A stretch of DNA of 64,000 bases from Frischella japonica (GTDB lineage: Bacteria; Pseudomonadota; Gammaproteobacteria; Enterobacterales; Orbaceae). The stretch is from assembly GCF_014489845.1 (NCBI RefSeq), contig NZ_JABURY010000019.1:1-64000 (forward strand), written 5' to 3'. Shown here one piece after another: positions 48,601 to 58,652 of this stretch. The notes under the pieces are model-generated. The model did no database searches. It was given only the letters and a program-made list of their open reading frames with translations, and was not told the DNA's origin. Position 1 is the first letter of the stretch. The number at the start of each line of letters is the position of its first letter. The position numbers and the translations under genes are program-made.

Positions 48601-50074
48601 CAAATGGTGTGTCATCCCCCATTGAACCGGTAGCTTCATAACCGTTTTCCCCCAAAACTCGCAATATTTGGTCAAGTTCTTCAAAGGAATATCCAAATTG
48701 TTTTTGATAGGTCGCCAGAGTTACATCATCAAATTCCCGTTGTCCAAGATGTTCATCAGCCAAATCTTCAAAAGGGGTTAATCGTTTGACATTTTTTGCC
48801 ATCCAGATTTTATAAGGGTGCCGTTTTTGTAAATCATTATCAGTTTCTTCGGATTGCAGAATTTGCCCTTTTTCGGTATCAATTACCATAAGTTCACCCG
48901 GCCCAACACGACCTTTTTTGACAACTTCATCGGGTTGATAATCCCAAATACCAATTTCTGATGCACAGGTAATTAAACCATCAGTGGTAATCACATAACG
49001 TGCCGGACGCAATCCATTACGATCTAAGCAACATGCAGCATAACGACCATCAGACAGCACAATACCAGCAGGTCCATCCCATGGTTCCATATGCATTGAG
49101 TTAAAATCAAAAAATGCCCGCAGATCTTCATTCATATCAGGATTATTTTGCCAGGCTGGCGGAACCAGTAATCGCATAGCACGCACGATATCCATACCAC
49201 CAACTAAGAAGAGTTCTAACATATTATCTAATGAACTGGAATCCGAGCCGGTGACATTGACAAATGGCGCAGCATCTTGTAAATCGGGAATAAGTGGCGT
49301 TTTAAATTTGTAAGAGCGTGCTTTAGCCCATTGGCGATTTCCTTCAATTGTATTGATTTCACCATTATGCGCTAAGTGGCGAAATGGTTGTGCTAATGGC
49401 CATCTAGGTAATGTATTGGTAGAAAAACGTTGATGGAATAAACAAATTGAGGTTTCCATACGCAGATCAGCTAAATCCAAATAGAATCTCGGTAAGTCTT
49501 TCGGCATACATAAGCCTTTATAAATATTGACTTGATTTGAGAAACTACAGACATAAAAGGTATTATCGGTAACCCGTTTTTCAATTCGACGACGCACCAT
49601 AAATAAACGGCGTTCTAAATCGATTGTACTCCAACCTGCCGGCGCATTAATAAACACTTGTTCAATTCTTGGTAAGGAAGAAAGGGCGATTTCACCTAGC
49701 ACACTGACATCAATTGGCACGTCACGCCAACCGACCAAAGAGAGTGTTTCTTGCAGTAATTCTTCTTCAATAATTTCGCGGCTATATTGTGCTTCCTTTT
49801 CGTCTTGACTGAGAAACAACATTCCTACCGCATAATTCGTGGCTAACCGCCAACCAGCTTCTTGAGCAACCAACTTAAAAAATCGATCCGGTTTTTGTAG
49901 TAATAAACCACATCCGTCACCGGTTTTACCATCAGATAAAATTGCTCCACGATGTTGCATTCTTGCCAAACCGTGAATTGCTGTACGCACCACTTTGTGA
50001 CTTTGTTTACCTTCTATATGAGCGATTAACCCAAAACCACAATTGTCTTTGTCATGATGCTGATCATATAACAT
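45617..50074 (-). CDS. gltB: Glutamate synthase (NADPH) large subunit
   Basis: A 1485-residue protein. The N-terminal glutaminase domain begins with a short propeptide, so that the nucleophile is Cys12 in DNCGFGLIAHIEG. The central and FMN-binding domains include GEGGEDPARYNTNKVS and MISVKLVSEPGVGT. The iron-sulfur Cys cluster is in CKYLRICHLNNCATG, and the C-terminal GXGXG beta-helix has GGRIVISPP and GATGGKLFAAG. It makes glutamate in ammonia assimilation. Divergent from yhcC, as in Escherichia coli. Confidence 0.97.
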   Translation of the reverse strand: MLYDQHHDKDNCGFGLIAHIEGKQSHKVVRTAIHGLARMQHRGAILSDGKTGDGCGLLLQKPDRFFKLVAQEAGWRLATNYAVGMLFLSQDEKEAQYSREIIEEELLQETLSLVGWRDVPIDVSVLGEIALSSLPRIEQVFINAPAGWSTIDLERRLFMVRRRIEKRVTDNTFYVCSFSNQVNIYKGLCMPKDLPRFYLDLADLRMETSICLFHQRFSTNTLPRWPLAQPFRHLAHNGEINTIEGNRQWAKARSYKFKTPLIPDLQDAAPFVNVTGSDSSSLDNMLELFLVGGMDIVRAMRLLVPPAWQNNPDMNEDLRAFFDFNSMHMEPWDGPAGIVLSDGRYAACCLDRNGLRPARYVITTDGLITCASEIGIWDYQPDEVVKKGRVGPGELMVIDTEKGQILQSEETDNDLQKRHPYKIWMAKNVKRLTPFEDLADEHLGQREFDDVTLATYQKQFGYSFEELDQILRVLGENGYEATGSMGDDTPFAVLSSRPRIIYDYFRQKFAQVTNPPIDPLREAHVMSLATSIGREMNVFAEAEGQAHRVSFKSPVLLYSDFQQLTSLESKYYQTDVLDITYEIDGSLSDAIEQLCGDAENKVRAGAVLLVLSDRNIAADRLPIPAPMAVGAVQQRLVEQNLRCDANIIVETASCRDPHQFAVLIGFGATAVYPYLAYESLAQMVDHGTINKSYRNVILNYRNGINKGLYKIMSKMGISTVASYRCAKLFEAVGLHEDVVKTCFSGVTSRISGANFEDFQQDLFNLSKRAWLKRKPLDQGGLLKYIHDGEYHAYNPDVVQTLQKAVNNGNYEDYKKYAQVVNSRPVATFRDLLKLNLAEEQTIDLDQVEPCEALFKRFDSAAMSIGALSPEAHESLAQAMNTLGGYSNSGEGGEDPARYNTNKVSRIKQVASGRFGVTPGYLMSADVIQIKVAQGAKPGEGGQLPGDKVTPYIAKLRFSVPGVTLISPPPHHDIYSIEDLAQLIFDLKQINPKAMISVKLVSEPGVGTIATGVAKAYADMITISGYDGGTGASPLTSVKYAGSPWELGLVETQQALVANGLRHKIRLQVDGGLKTGLDIVKAAILGAESFGFGTGPMVALGCKYLRICHLNNCATGVATQDETLRNNHYHGLPEKAMNYFRFIAQETREIMAQLGVTRITDLIGRTDLLTEIEGFTAKQNKLDLSALLIAATPLEGCAVHHTELNAPFDQGVLNHQIMLQAKDAVDAKQSKILHFDIQNTDRSAGATLSGYVAQRYGDQGLTDSPIKLHFNGTAGQSFGVWNANGVELTLTGDANDYVGKGMAGGRIVISPPVGSAFLSHEATIIGNTCLYGATGGKLFAAGKAGERFAVRNSGVISVVEGIGDNGCEYMTSGIVCVLGKTGVNFGAGMTGGFAYILDEDGEFNQRMNKELVEMLDVIDFAIHEEHLRGLIMEHAQLTHSSRAEDILANWATYAKQFVLVKPKSSDIKALLGHRSRSADELRVQAQ

Positions 50075-50406
50075 ATTATTGCCTCTTAATCATTTTATTT
50101 TGTCACCGCCTAGCGTATTGCTATTAAATCTTTGAATACCGCGATATTGAGACAGAAATTAACGATAAAAGCAGTTTCGGTCAAATAAATTCTACTTATA
50201 AGTCAAGATTATAATAAGTGTTGATTGGGTATTAATAGAACTAATGAATTTTGCGGAGAAAACCGCGTTATGACTAGCATTATTCCTTCAATAATACCCA
50301 AAATTTAACCATTTGGTGTAATAAGCAAGTTGACCTTCCCGAAATAACAGAATTCGGTTACCATGAGTGCAATTTATAATCCTGTTAAAACTCATAATTT
50401 TTTGAT
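50075..50406. promoter_or_regulatory. Divergent gltB-yhcC intergenic region
   Basis: These 332 bases separate the divergent gltB and yhcC genes and must contain the promoters for both. The stretch is AT-rich. I could not pick a single -35/-10 pair or a certain Lrp site. Confidence 0.5.
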
Positions 50407-51339
50407 ATGCAATTACATCTTGTGGTAAATACTTTCGGAGCAGATCTGGCTCGTCGTTATGGTGAGAAAATTTATAAACTGACCCTACATGGCGGTTTTA
50501 GCTGCCCTAATCGCGATGGTGAATTGGCTAAAGGAGGATGTACATTTTGTAATGTTGCCTCAATTATTGATGAATCCATACAGATTAAATCTATTTCCGA
50601 ACAATTAGCCTTACAAGCATCGCAAATGAAAAAATCAAAACGTTATTTAGCTTATTTTCAGGCTTATACCAGTACTTATGCCGAAGTGACAACATTGAGA
50701 AAAATGTACCAAGAAGCGCTGGAAAATGCGGATATCGTTGGACTTTGTGTCGGTACTCGACCAGACTGCGTACCAGATGCAGCATTGGATCTGCTTGCTA
50801 GTTATCAAGATCAAGGGTATGAAGTTTGGTTAGAATTGGGTTTACAAACCTCCAATGACAAAACGCTATGCGAAATTAATCGTGGTCATACCTTTGCTGA
50901 TTATCATATAACAACCCAGAAAGCGCGGAACTTGGGGATTAAAGTTTGTACACACTTGATCATTGGTTTACCGAAAGAGACCAAACTAGATTGTTTTAAT
51001 ACACTTAATCAAGTACTCGATACCGGTGTGGATGGTTTGAAGTTACATCCGTTACATATCGTCGAAGGCAGTATTATGGCTAAAGCTTGGCGTGCCGGTC
51101 GACAGTCTGTCTTAACATTGGACGAATATGTAGATATTGCCGGCGATTTAATTCGCCATACCCCAAAACAGATCTTATTCCATCGCATTTCGGCCAATGC
51201 CCGAAAACCAACTTTGCTCGCACCAGATTGGTGTGCTAACCATTGGCAATCAATGAATGCTGTTGATCACAATCTGCGCCAATTTGGAGCACAAGGTAGC
51301 GCGTTAGGTGATAGCTACCAATTTTTCGAAGATGTTTAG
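50407..51339 (+). CDS. yhcC: YhcC-type radical SAM protein
   Basis: A 310-residue radical SAM protein. The iron-sulfur motif is spread as CPNRDGELAKGGCTFCNVAS, the pattern of the TIGR01212/YhcC family. Other marks are LAYFQAYTSTYA, VGLCVGTRPDCVP, WLELGLQT and HLIIGLPKET. The precise reaction is not known to me. In E. coli yhcC is also divergent from gltB, so this is conserved synteny. The gene's end overlaps the end of ribD by 4 bp. Confidence 0.92.
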   Translation: MQLHLVVNTFGADLARRYGEKIYKLTLHGGFSCPNRDGELAKGGCTFCNVASIIDESIQIKSISEQLALQASQMKKSKRYLAYFQAYTSTYAEVTTLRKMYQEALENADIVGLCVGTRPDCVPDAALDLLASYQDQGYEVWLELGLQTSNDKTLCEINRGHTFADYHITTQKARNLGIKVCTHLIIGLPKETKLDCFNTLNQVLDTGVDGLKLHPLHIVEGSIMAKAWRAGRQSVLTLDEYVDIAGDLIRHTPKQILFHRISANARKPTLLAPDWCANHWQSMNAVDHNLRQFGAQGSALGDSYQFFEDV

Positions 51340-52463
51340 GGTTGTCTATGTAAAATACACCGCAAGTCATTACCAACCATTGTAACAGAATGATAAGCAA
51401 ATTGAGGCGCATCGGCAAGTAACGTTAAATGTGGTAAAACTGCCAGATCTTGTGCATTGTGCCCTAAAAGTTTTGGCGCATAATAAACAATTAATTCATC
51501 AACTAAATCTTGTTCAATTAGCGCACCCGCTAAATGCGCACCCGCTTCCACCCATAACGAATTCATTTGGCGTTTCGCACATGCTTTTAATAACAATTGA
51601 AGATTAATCTGGTTGGGTTGATCAGGGATTAATAGTTGCTGACAATTTATTGGCATAATCTGGCGTTGTGTTTGACTCACGATCCATATTTCACCTGATT
51701 GGTGAAAAAGATTTTCATCGCCTGTCAGTTGATTTTGCCGATCAATAATAATTCGTATCGGTTGACGTAACGTTGATTCGGGGTAGATGGTCTGTATTTC
51801 TGAAGGTAACTCATCATAACGTACTGTAAGACTGGCATTATCTTTTTTCACGGTAACATGCGTGCTAAGAATGGCACTGGCTTGAGCACGAAAACGCTGC
51901 ACATCCTGTCTGGCTTGAGAGGATGTTATCCATTTACTTTCCCCCGAAGCCATGGCAATTTTACCATCTAAAGATGCGGCAAGTTTTAATTGAACGTAAG
52001 GTAATCCTGTTCGCATACGTTTAAAAAATGCACGATTTAATTGCTCGGCGGCCTCAGCACATAAGCCTATATCAACCCGTATACCTGCCGCACGTAATCG
52101 TGCAATACCTTGGCCTGAAACCTGAGGATTAGGGTCTTGCATTGCGACGACAACTCGGCTAATCCCTGCATCGATCAACGCATTGGCACAAGGTGGTGTT
52201 CGACCAAAATGGCTACAGGGTTCCAGCGTCACATAAGCTGTGGCATTTTTTGCTAAAGCGCCAGCCTGCTGTAACGCATAAACTTCAGCATGGGGTTGAC
52301 CGGCTTGCCGATGATAACCGGTGCCAATAATTCGATTATCTTTAACGATCACACAGCCCACATTAGGATTTGGGGTAGTCGTAAAACGACCACGCTCAGC
52401 CAATGCAATGGCTTGCATCATAAATTGAAGATCATGATCGTTGAAAACAGTCAGATTATTCAT
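51336..52463 (-). CDS. ribD: Bifunctional riboflavin biosynthesis deaminase/reductase
   Basis: A 375-residue protein. The N-terminal deaminase domain has the zinc motif GQPHAEVYAL and EPCSHFGRTPPCANAL. The C-terminal reductase domain begins YVQLKLAASLDGKIA and contains WVEAGAHLAGALIEQ. It performs the second and third steps of riboflavin synthesis from GTP. It follows nrdR by 2 bp, the common nrdR-ribD arrangement, but the ribE/ribH and nusB genes that often follow are absent. Confidence 0.96.
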   Translation of the reverse strand: MNNLTVFNDHDLQFMMQAIALAERGRFTTTPNPNVGCVIVKDNRIIGTGYHRQAGQPHAEVYALQQAGALAKNATAYVTLEPCSHFGRTPPCANALIDAGISRVVVAMQDPNPQVSGQGIARLRAAGIRVDIGLCAEAAEQLNRAFFKRMRTGLPYVQLKLAASLDGKIAMASGESKWITSSQARQDVQRFRAQASAILSTHVTVKKDNASLTVRYDELPSEIQTIYPESTLRQPIRIIIDRQNQLTGDENLFHQSGEIWIVSQTQRQIMPINCQQLLIPDQPNQINLQLLLKACAKRQMNSLWVEAGAHLAGALIEQDLVDELIVYYAPKLLGHNAQDLAVLPHLTLLADAPQFAYHSVTMVGNDLRCILHRQP

Positions 52464-52465
52464 GG

Positions 52466-52918
52466 TTATTTCTGTTGTAATTTAGCAATCTCTTTACTAA
52501 ATTGTTCAATGTCATCAAAACTAAAATAAACTGAAGCAAAACGGATATAGGCCACTTTATCTAAATTTTTTAATTCTTCAATCACATAATCGCCTATTAA
52601 CTTAGTTGCCACCTCACGTTCACCGGTTGCCCGTAATTTTGATTTAATTCGTGTTATTGCATCTTCTATCGCATCAAAACTGACAGGGCGTTTTTCTAAT
52701 GCTCTTTGCATACCACTACGTAATTTTTCGTCATTGAACGGTTCACGAACATTATTACTTTTTATAACATTAGGCATAATCAATTCAGCCACTTCAAATG
52801 TGGTAAAACGTTCATTACAATCAGTACATTGTCGTCTACGGCGAACCTCGTATCCTTCACTTACCAAACGTGAGTCAATCACCTTAGTATCATCAGCATT
52901 ACAAAATGGACAATGCAT
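52466..52918 (-). CDS. nrdR: Transcriptional repressor NrdR
   Basis: A 150-residue protein with an N-terminal zinc ribbon (MHCPFC...[18 protein letters not shown]) and an ATP-cone domain ([19 protein letters not shown]). NrdR binds ATP or dATP and represses ribonucleotide reductase genes through NrdR boxes. The length is standard. It forms a two-gene unit with ribD. Confidence 0.97.
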   Translation of the reverse strand: MHCPFCNADDTKVIDSRLVSEGYEVRRRRQCTDCNERFTTFEVAELIMPNVIKSNNVREPFNDEKLRSGMQRALEKRPVSFDAIEDAITRIKSKLRATGEREVATKLIGDYVIEELKNLDKVAYIRFASVYFSFDDIEQFSKEIAKLQQK

Positions 52919-53138
52919 ATATTGATCTCCGTTATTTATGTTAAATGTTATTACAATAGCTTAGATAATACTTTTAGACAATAGTCAGAATGCTGTCTTT
53001 TAATAGCGAATTGGTTTTATCTGATATATTAGTTTAATGATTAAAAAAGAAATGTGATAAGCTCATCCTGGTGAATTAAGTTTCAAAACCGGCGAGAAAT
53101 AATTATTAGGGGAATTAATATTCCCCTTTTATCTTAAT

Positions 53139-53310
53139 TTACCACGCTAAATTAACTAAAAAATCCTTCAATTTAGCAAAATCATCTGTCATCTTATGCG
53201 ATAACAGTGGCATATCGGCACGATCTGCTAATTCTTTTGGTAGTGGTATCGCTTTACCAAGAATATTTTCAACTACCTCTTTAAATTTAGCTGGATGAGC
53301 GGTACCTAAA
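53139..53310 (-). pseudogene. thrC tail fragment, distal copy
   Basis: These bases repeat the C-terminal ~57 codons of threonine synthase from LGTAHPAKFKEVV to the stop, with changes such as a different Val/Ala codon near the KTIPLP/KAIPLP site. An in-frame stop just upstream and the missing N-terminal 370 residues mean no enzyme can be made. Confidence 0.88.
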
Positions 53311-53404
53311 AAGAAGTGTGATTAGTTCATTCTAGTGAATTAAGGTTCAAAACCGGTAGGAAATTATGATTAGGGGAATTAGTATTCCCCTTTTTTATCT
53401 TAAT

Positions 53405-53576
53405 TTACCACGCTAAATTAACTAAAAAATCCTTCAATTTAGCAAAATCATCTGTCATCTTATGCGATAACAATGGCATATCGGCACGATCTGCTAATTC
53501 TTTTGGTAGTGGTATCGTTTTACCAAGAATATTTTCAACTACCTCTTTAAATTTAGCTGGATGAGCGGTACCTAAA
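53405..53576 (-). pseudogene. thrC tail fragment, middle copy
   Basis: Second truncated repeat of the thrC end. It matches the intact gene more closely than the distal copy does: it shares the ACAATGGC and CGTTTTACC variants. It is preceded in frame by a TAA. Confidence 0.88.
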
Positions 53577-53638
53577 AAGAAGTGTGATTAGTTCATATTA
53601 GTGAATTAAGGTTCAAAACCGGTAAGAAATTATGATTA

Positions 53639-53662
53639 GGGGAATTAGTATTCCCCTTTTTT
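53639..53662. terminator. Hairpin after thrC, repeated three times
   Basis: GGGGAAT and ATTCCCC form a 7-bp stem with a 4-base loop and a six-T run on the plus strand. On the minus strand (thrC direction) the tail is only TAATCAT, so termination there would be weak. Equivalent hairpins occur at 53109-53126 and 53373-53396. Confidence 0.6.
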
Positions 53663-53670
53663 ATCTTAAT

Positions 53671-54960
53671 TTACCACGCTAAATTAACTAAAAAATCCTT
53701 CAATTTAGCAAAATCATCTGCCATCTTATGCGATAACAATGGCATATCGGCACGATCTGCTAATTCTTTTGGTAGGGGTATCGTTTTACCAAGAATATTT
53801 TCAACTACCTCTTTAAATTTAGCTGGATGAGCGGTACCTAAAAATAGACCATACTCACCAGCTTGTAATTGATCACGTAATACGCGATAAGCAATTGCTC
53901 CATGAGGTTCAGAAAGATAACCTTTTCGATCAAGTTCCCGCACAGTTGCACTCGCTACTTCATCTGAAGCACTACCATGGCCTAAAGATTTTAATACCCA
54001 ACCTTCACGTTGATAAATCTCTTCAATTCGTGGCCAGTTATTTGGTTGGCTGACATCCATTGCATTAGAAATCGTTGCCACCGTTTTGTGTGGCTCCCAT
54101 TTCCCTGTATCCAAATAGCGCGGTACCGTATCATTGGCATTAGTTGCGGCAATAAAGCGTTTAATCGGTAACCCCATAGTTTTTGCCAATAAACCTGCTG
54201 TCAAATCGCCAAAGTTACCACTTGGTACAGAAATGACCAGTTGTTCACGTTGTTTTGGCGTTAATTGTGCAAATGCCTCGAAATAATAGCAAATTTGGGC
54301 TAATAATCGGCTAATATTAATTGAATTAGCTGAATTTAGACCAATTTTATTTTTTAGTTCTGTATCATCGAAGGATTTTTTTACTAGCGCCTGACAAGCG
54401 TCAAAGTCACTCTTAATCGCAATCGTATGAATGTTATCCCCTAAGGTGCAAAAGAGTTTTTCCTGTAACGGACTAATCTTACCTTCAGGATATAAAATAA
54501 CCACACGAATATTCGGTAAATGATAAAAAGCGTGAGCAACTGCTGCCCCGGTATCGCCAGAGGTTGCTGTTAAGATTGTTACTTTTTTATCATCTGCCAC
54601 TTGCACTAATGCTTGCGCCATAAAACGCCCACCAAAGTCTTTAAATGCCAAGGTTGGTCCATGAAAGAGTTCTAAAGTGCCAATGTCAGATTCAATAGCT
54701 TTGACCGGGGCGGGAAATTGAAATGCATTGTTTACCATACGCAATACATCATCATAGCTAATCTCGTCACCAATATAAGCTGATAAAATTTTGGCGCTAC
54801 GTGTCACAAAATCAAGTTTTAATAAAGATTCAATTTCAGTGGCGCTAAATTTTGGTAAATCTTGTGGGAAGAACAGACCTTGATCTTTTCCTAATCCTTG
54901 TTGCACTGCTTGGGAAAAACTTACCTGTTCCGAATGATCTTTTAAATTGTAAAGTTTCAT
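53671..54960 (-). CDS. thrC: Threonine synthase
   Basis: A 429-residue PLP enzyme of the E. coli ThrC type. The PLP Lys lies in FHGPTLAFKDFGGR, and the phosphate-binding loop region includes TATSGDTGAAVAHAF and SVPSGNFGDLTAG. It converts O-phosphohomoserine to threonine. It lies 83 bp after thrB as the last gene of the thr operon. Its last 57 codons are duplicated twice immediately downstream. Confidence 0.97.
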   Translation of the reverse strand: MKLYNLKDHSEQVSFSQAVQQGLGKDQGLFFPQDLPKFSATEIESLLKLDFVTRSAKILSAYIGDEISYDDVLRMVNNAFQFPAPVKAIESDIGTLELFHGPTLAFKDFGGRFMAQALVQVADDKKVTILTATSGDTGAAVAHAFYHLPNIRVVILYPEGKISPLQEKLFCTLGDNIHTIAIKSDFDACQALVKKSFDDTELKNKIGLNSANSINISRLLAQICYYFEAFAQLTPKQREQLVISVPSGNFGDLTAGLLAKTMGLPIKRFIAATNANDTVPRYLDTGKWEPHKTVATISNAMDVSQPNNWPRIEEIYQREGWVLKSLGHGSASDEVASATVRELDRKGYLSEPHGAIAYRVLRDQLQAGEYGLFLGTAHPAKFKEVVENILGKTIPLPKELADRADMPLLSHKMADDFAKLKDFLVNLAW

Positions 54961-55043
54961 ATTACTGTTCCAATTTTATCTAGTTATTCAGCAAATGTGG
55001 GTTATTCATTCGCTGCGTGATATTTTGCTATCGCACGACAGAA

Positions 55044-55979
55044 CTAAATTGTTCTGGCACCTTGTTGATCAATTTTACAAATATGTGTGAAGCCGTCTTC
55101 ATTTTGTAAGTAATGGGTTTGTAACCATAATTCAATCTGTTGCGCGGAGGCTAAATCATCGCTGACCACATAAATCGTTGGGCCAGAACCCGAAATACCC
55201 GACGCTAATGCACCTAATTTTTTTACTGCTTTTTGGGTTTCATCAAAATGAGGTAATAACTTTTTACGATACGGTTCAGCAATATTATCCTTTAGCATTG
55301 CTGCTGCCAGTTTTGGTTGCTGGCTATAACACGCATGAACAAAACCACCAACATAACGTCCATGAGCAATACAATCTTGTTTTTGATATTGTGCTGGTAA
55401 GATCGCTCGCGCTTCGGCCGTTGAAACTTTAATCCCCGGATATGCCATTACCCAATACCAATTATCAAAATGAGGAATTGACTGACTGATAATACCCATC
55501 TCATCTAATATCAGTTGCATCCCCCCTAAATAGCAGGGCGCAACATTATCATAATGTACGCTACCAGAAATACGCCCTTCCAATTCCCCCATCATCGTTA
55601 ACATTTGTTGTTCATTAAATGGTTTTTCAAAATATTCATTTAGTGCTACCAGTGCGCCCACTACCGAACAAGCACTCGATCCCAAACCAGAACCAATAGG
55701 CATATTTTTTTCTAATGTCATCGCAACTGGTAATTCTTTCCCTATTGATTGACAGAAAAGTTGCCAACATTGGTACACTATGTTTAGTTTCGGATCCTTA
55801 GGCAATTTTTTAACAAAACGGCCTTTGTTCTTTAACTGAAATTGCGTAGCTGTTTCAACGGTAATGCAATCCCCTAGCATGTTACCATCAATAGGGTTGA
55901 TAGCCGCACCTAAGATATCAAAGCCGACACTAATATTCGCCATAGATGCAGGCGCATACACCTTTATTATTTTATTCAT
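55044..55979 (-). CDS. thrB: Homoserine kinase
   Basis: A 311-residue GHMP kinase. The ATP motif is [18 protein letters not shown] (about 90-107), and the N-terminus [15 protein letters not shown] and C-terminal [13 protein letters not shown] are family blocks. It phosphorylates homoserine. The ATG directly follows the thrA stop, so the two are translationally coupled. Confidence 0.97.
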   Translation of the reverse strand: MNKIIKVYAPASMANISVGFDILGAAINPIDGNMLGDCITVETATQFQLKNKGRFVKKLPKDPKLNIVYQCWQLFCQSIGKELPVAMTLEKNMPIGSGLGSSACSVVGALVALNEYFEKPFNEQQMLTMMGELEGRISGSVHYDNVAPCYLGGMQLILDEMGIISQSIPHFDNWYWVMAYPGIKVSTAEARAILPAQYQKQDCIAHGRYVGGFVHACYSQQPKLAAAMLKDNIAEPYRKKLLPHFDETQKAVKKLGALASGISGSGPTIYVVSDDLASAQQIELWLQTHYLQNEDGFTHICKIDQQGARTI

Positions 55980-58436
55980 TTAACCACCAATTTTACTTGA
56001 CGTTGTTCGCAAAATATCAGCAAAAACCCCTGCCGCTGTAACATCATTACCCGCACCATATCCGCGTAAAACTAACGGAATTGGTTGGTAATAACGGGTA
56101 TAAAATGCCAAGGCATTTTCACCATTTTTAATTTTATAGAGCGGATCATCACTATCGACAGCGGCAATTTTAACACTGCATTGCCCATTCTCAATGCTAC
56201 CCACATAACGTAATACTTTACCTGCTTTGGCAGCATCATCAGCACGGGTTTTGAATTGCTCATCAAGTTGCGGTAATTTGTTCATAAATGCCGTTACATC
56301 ACCCTGTGAATAGGATTCAGGTAATACCGATTCTACATGGATATCATCTAATTCCAACTTTAGACCTGATTCACGTGCTAAGATCAATAATTTACGCGCG
56401 ACATCAGTTCCGGATAAATCATCGCGAGGATCGGGTTCAGTAAAACCTTTTTCTTTAGCTAACTTAGTTGCTTCAGATAATGTCATGCCTTCATCAAGTT
56501 TACCAAAGATAAAGGATAATGAACCTGATAAGATACCCGAGAACTGGATTAATTCATCTCCAGCGTTAAGTAAATTCTGTAAATTTTCAATGACAGGTAA
56601 GCCTGCTCCAACATTTGTATCATATTGGAATTTACGTTTACTTTTTGCCGCTTCTTGACGCAAACGCAAATAGTAAGCCATTGAACTGGTATTGGCTTTC
56701 TTGTTCGGCGTAACGACATGGAAACCATTTGCCAGGAAATCGGCATATTTATTGGCGACATCACTACTTGAAGTACAATCGACTAGAATTGGATTAAGTA
56801 AACGATTGTCTTTTGCAAATGCGATTATATCATCTAGCGTATAGTTATCCTGACTTTGTTTAATTTGTGTGCGCCAATCATTCAACAAAATACCATCACG
56901 ATTTAAAACACAATGTTTGGAATTAATTAGACCACAAACTTTTAAGTCGATTTGTTTATTTTTAAGCCACACTTGTTGCCGTGCAATTTGATCGAGTAAT
57001 GCTCCGCCTACACCACCAACACCGATAACAAATACATCAAGAATTTGATCAGTACCAAATAGCATTTGATGAGCAACCCGAACTCCCATTACCGCAACAT
57101 CATTATCCACAACAACCGAAATCGACCGTTCAGAAGACCCTTGAGCTATGGCTACGATATTGATATTTGCCCGTGCTAGTGCCGCAAAGAAATTCGCTGA
57201 TAATCCTCGTAAGGTGCGCATTCCATCACCGACCACTGAAATAATTGCAAGTCTCTCGATAACTTCAATGGGTTCTAATAATCCGTCTTTGAGTTCCAAA
57301 TAGAATTCATCACTTAGTGCTTCTTCAGCACGATATAATTCTGCATGAGGAACACAGAAACTAATACTATATTCTGATGATGATTGGGTGATTAATACCA
57401 CAGAAATGCCAGCATATGACATTGCGGAAAAGACACGAGCCGACATACCAACCATGCCTTTTAGACCTGGTCCAGAAACATTAATCATTGCCATATTATT
57501 AAGGTTTGTAATGCCTTTAACGGGTGTCGAGGAATCAACAATATTTGCGCCAATTAAAGTACCTGGCGCATCAGGATTATTGGTATTTTTAATTAAACAG
57601 GGAATTTGGAATTGAGCAATTGGTAAAATGGTTCTTGGATGCAAGACTTTCGCCCCAAAATAGGACAGCTCCATTGCTTCTTGATAAGACATCGTTTTAA
57701 GCAGTCTGGCATCTGGTACTAAACGTGGATCACAGGTATACACGCCATCTACATCAGTCCATATTTCACAACTATCCGCTCGCAAACATGCCGCTAATAC
57801 AGCTGCCGAGTAATCAGAACCATTACGTCCTAATACAACTAACTCTCCTCTTTCATTACCTGCAGTAAAACCTGGCATTAAAATAATATCCTCTTTAGGA
57901 ATATTTAACGCTTTGATACGACGAGTTGATTCATTGATATCAACCGTTGATTCTAAATAACCCCCATTAGCTAGTAAAGACTCAACCGGATTTATGACGG
58001 TAACATGATAACCTTTAGCATTAAGTAATGCTTTCATGATCGCAATAGATAGCTTTTCACCTCGACAAATAATTGATGCATTAATACTGTCAGGACATTG
58101 ACCTAATAAACGAATACCATGAAGCAATTGCTTAATGTGTTTTAGCTCATTAAGCGCAAATGACTGCAATTCTTCATAAGCAAAATTGGGGTGTGCTTCA
58201 AATAACCCAGTTAATAGATCAGCAAAAATCTTTTCAGCATCATAAACATTGCTGTTAATGTCAAGACCAGCAACTGTCTTATCCACCATTGCAACTAAAT
58301 GATTAGTTATTTTTGCAGGTGCCGATAACACGGTAGCGGTTTGTTCCTGTTTGGAATTATTTTCAATGATTTCAGCAACCCGAAGAAAACGCTGTGCATT
58401 AGCGACGGAAGTTCCACCAAATTTTAATACTTTCAT
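55980..58436 (-). CDS. thrA: Bifunctional aspartokinase I / homoserine dehydrogenase I
   Basis: An 818-residue protein. The aspartokinase domain starts [17 protein letters not shown] and has [14 protein letters not shown] and [15 protein letters not shown]. Two ACT regulatory domains follow (about 315-460: [16 protein letters not shown] and [17 protein letters not shown]). The dehydrogenase domain has [15 protein letters not shown] and the catalytic block [12 protein letters not shown]. It catalyses the first and third steps of threonine synthesis and should be feedback-inhibited by threonine. An attenuator precedes it. Confidence 0.97.
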   Translation of the reverse strand: MKVLKFGGTSVANAQRFLRVAEIIENNSKQEQTATVLSAPAKITNHLVAMVDKTVAGLDINSNVYDAEKIFADLLTGLFEAHPNFAYEELQSFALNELKHIKQLLHGIRLLGQCPDSINASIICRGEKLSIAIMKALLNAKGYHVTVINPVESLLANGGYLESTVDINESTRRIKALNIPKEDIILMPGFTAGNERGELVVLGRNGSDYSAAVLAACLRADSCEIWTDVDGVYTCDPRLVPDARLLKTMSYQEAMELSYFGAKVLHPRTILPIAQFQIPCLIKNTNNPDAPGTLIGANIVDSSTPVKGITNLNNMAMINVSGPGLKGMVGMSARVFSAMSYAGISVVLITQSSSEYSISFCVPHAELYRAEEALSDEFYLELKDGLLEPIEVIERLAIISVVGDGMRTLRGLSANFFAALARANINIVAIAQGSSERSISVVVDNDVAVMGVRVAHQMLFGTDQILDVFVIGVGGVGGALLDQIARQQVWLKNKQIDLKVCGLINSKHCVLNRDGILLNDWRTQIKQSQDNYTLDDIIAFAKDNRLLNPILVDCTSSSDVANKYADFLANGFHVVTPNKKANTSSMAYYLRLRQEAAKSKRKFQYDTNVGAGLPVIENLQNLLNAGDELIQFSGILSGSLSFIFGKLDEGMTLSEATKLAKEKGFTEPDPRDDLSGTDVARKLLILARESGLKLELDDIHVESVLPESYSQGDVTAFMNKLPQLDEQFKTRADDAAKAGKVLRYVGSIENGQCSVKIAAVDSDDPLYKIKNGENALAFYTRYYQPIPLVLRGYGAGNDVTAAGVFADILRTTSSKIGG

Positions 58437-58601
58437 ATCGCACCTTTATTATTTTCCATTAAAATTGAATATTTTCAAACTTACCCTTTTTGGCGACGAT
58501 GTCGCTCAATAATTCATTATAATTGCCCTGTTACAACAATATCACTGATCTAACAATCACTACTTATAATAAATGTCTAAGCGTAATCATTCAGCTTAGG
58601 T

Positions 58602-58630
58602 ATAAAAAAACCCGCTTATTTTGCGGGTTC
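58602..58630 (-). promoter_or_regulatory. thr operon attenuator terminator
   Basis: On the minus strand AACCCGC and GCGGGTT form a 7-bp stem with a 7-base loop, followed by seven Ts. It lies 23 bp after the stop of the leader peptide and 166 bp before thrA. Stalling of ribosomes on the Thr/Ile codons of the leader would favour an antiterminator; free translation would favour this terminator. Confidence 0.88.
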
Positions 58631-58652
58631 TTCTGATATTCTTTAGGAAAAA

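Larger units (their letters stand above)
53047..53844 (-). repeat. Triple tandem repeat of the thrC 3' end (about 265 bp per unit)
   Basis: Three direct repeats start at about 53047, 53311 and 53577. Each covers the last ~57 codons of thrC, its stop and the following GGGGAAT hairpin. The unit nearest the gene is part of thrC itself; the two distal units are truncated. Unit junctions sit at TTTTTAGGTACC, where the intact gene has CTATTTTTAGG and the far downstream flank has TTCTTTTTTAAT, so a six-base TTTTTA microhomology could have seeded the first duplication. The units differ by a few substitutions. Confidence 0.93.

Noticed and set aside
45617-50074. Missing propeptide or wrong start in GltB
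   Set aside because: The catalytic Cys lies at position 12, so a short propeptide is present and the start is plausible.
53047-53670. Insertion sequence or mobile element downstream of thrC
   Set aside because: The repeated DNA is explained entirely by the thrC end and its flank; there is no transposase or terminal inverted repeat.
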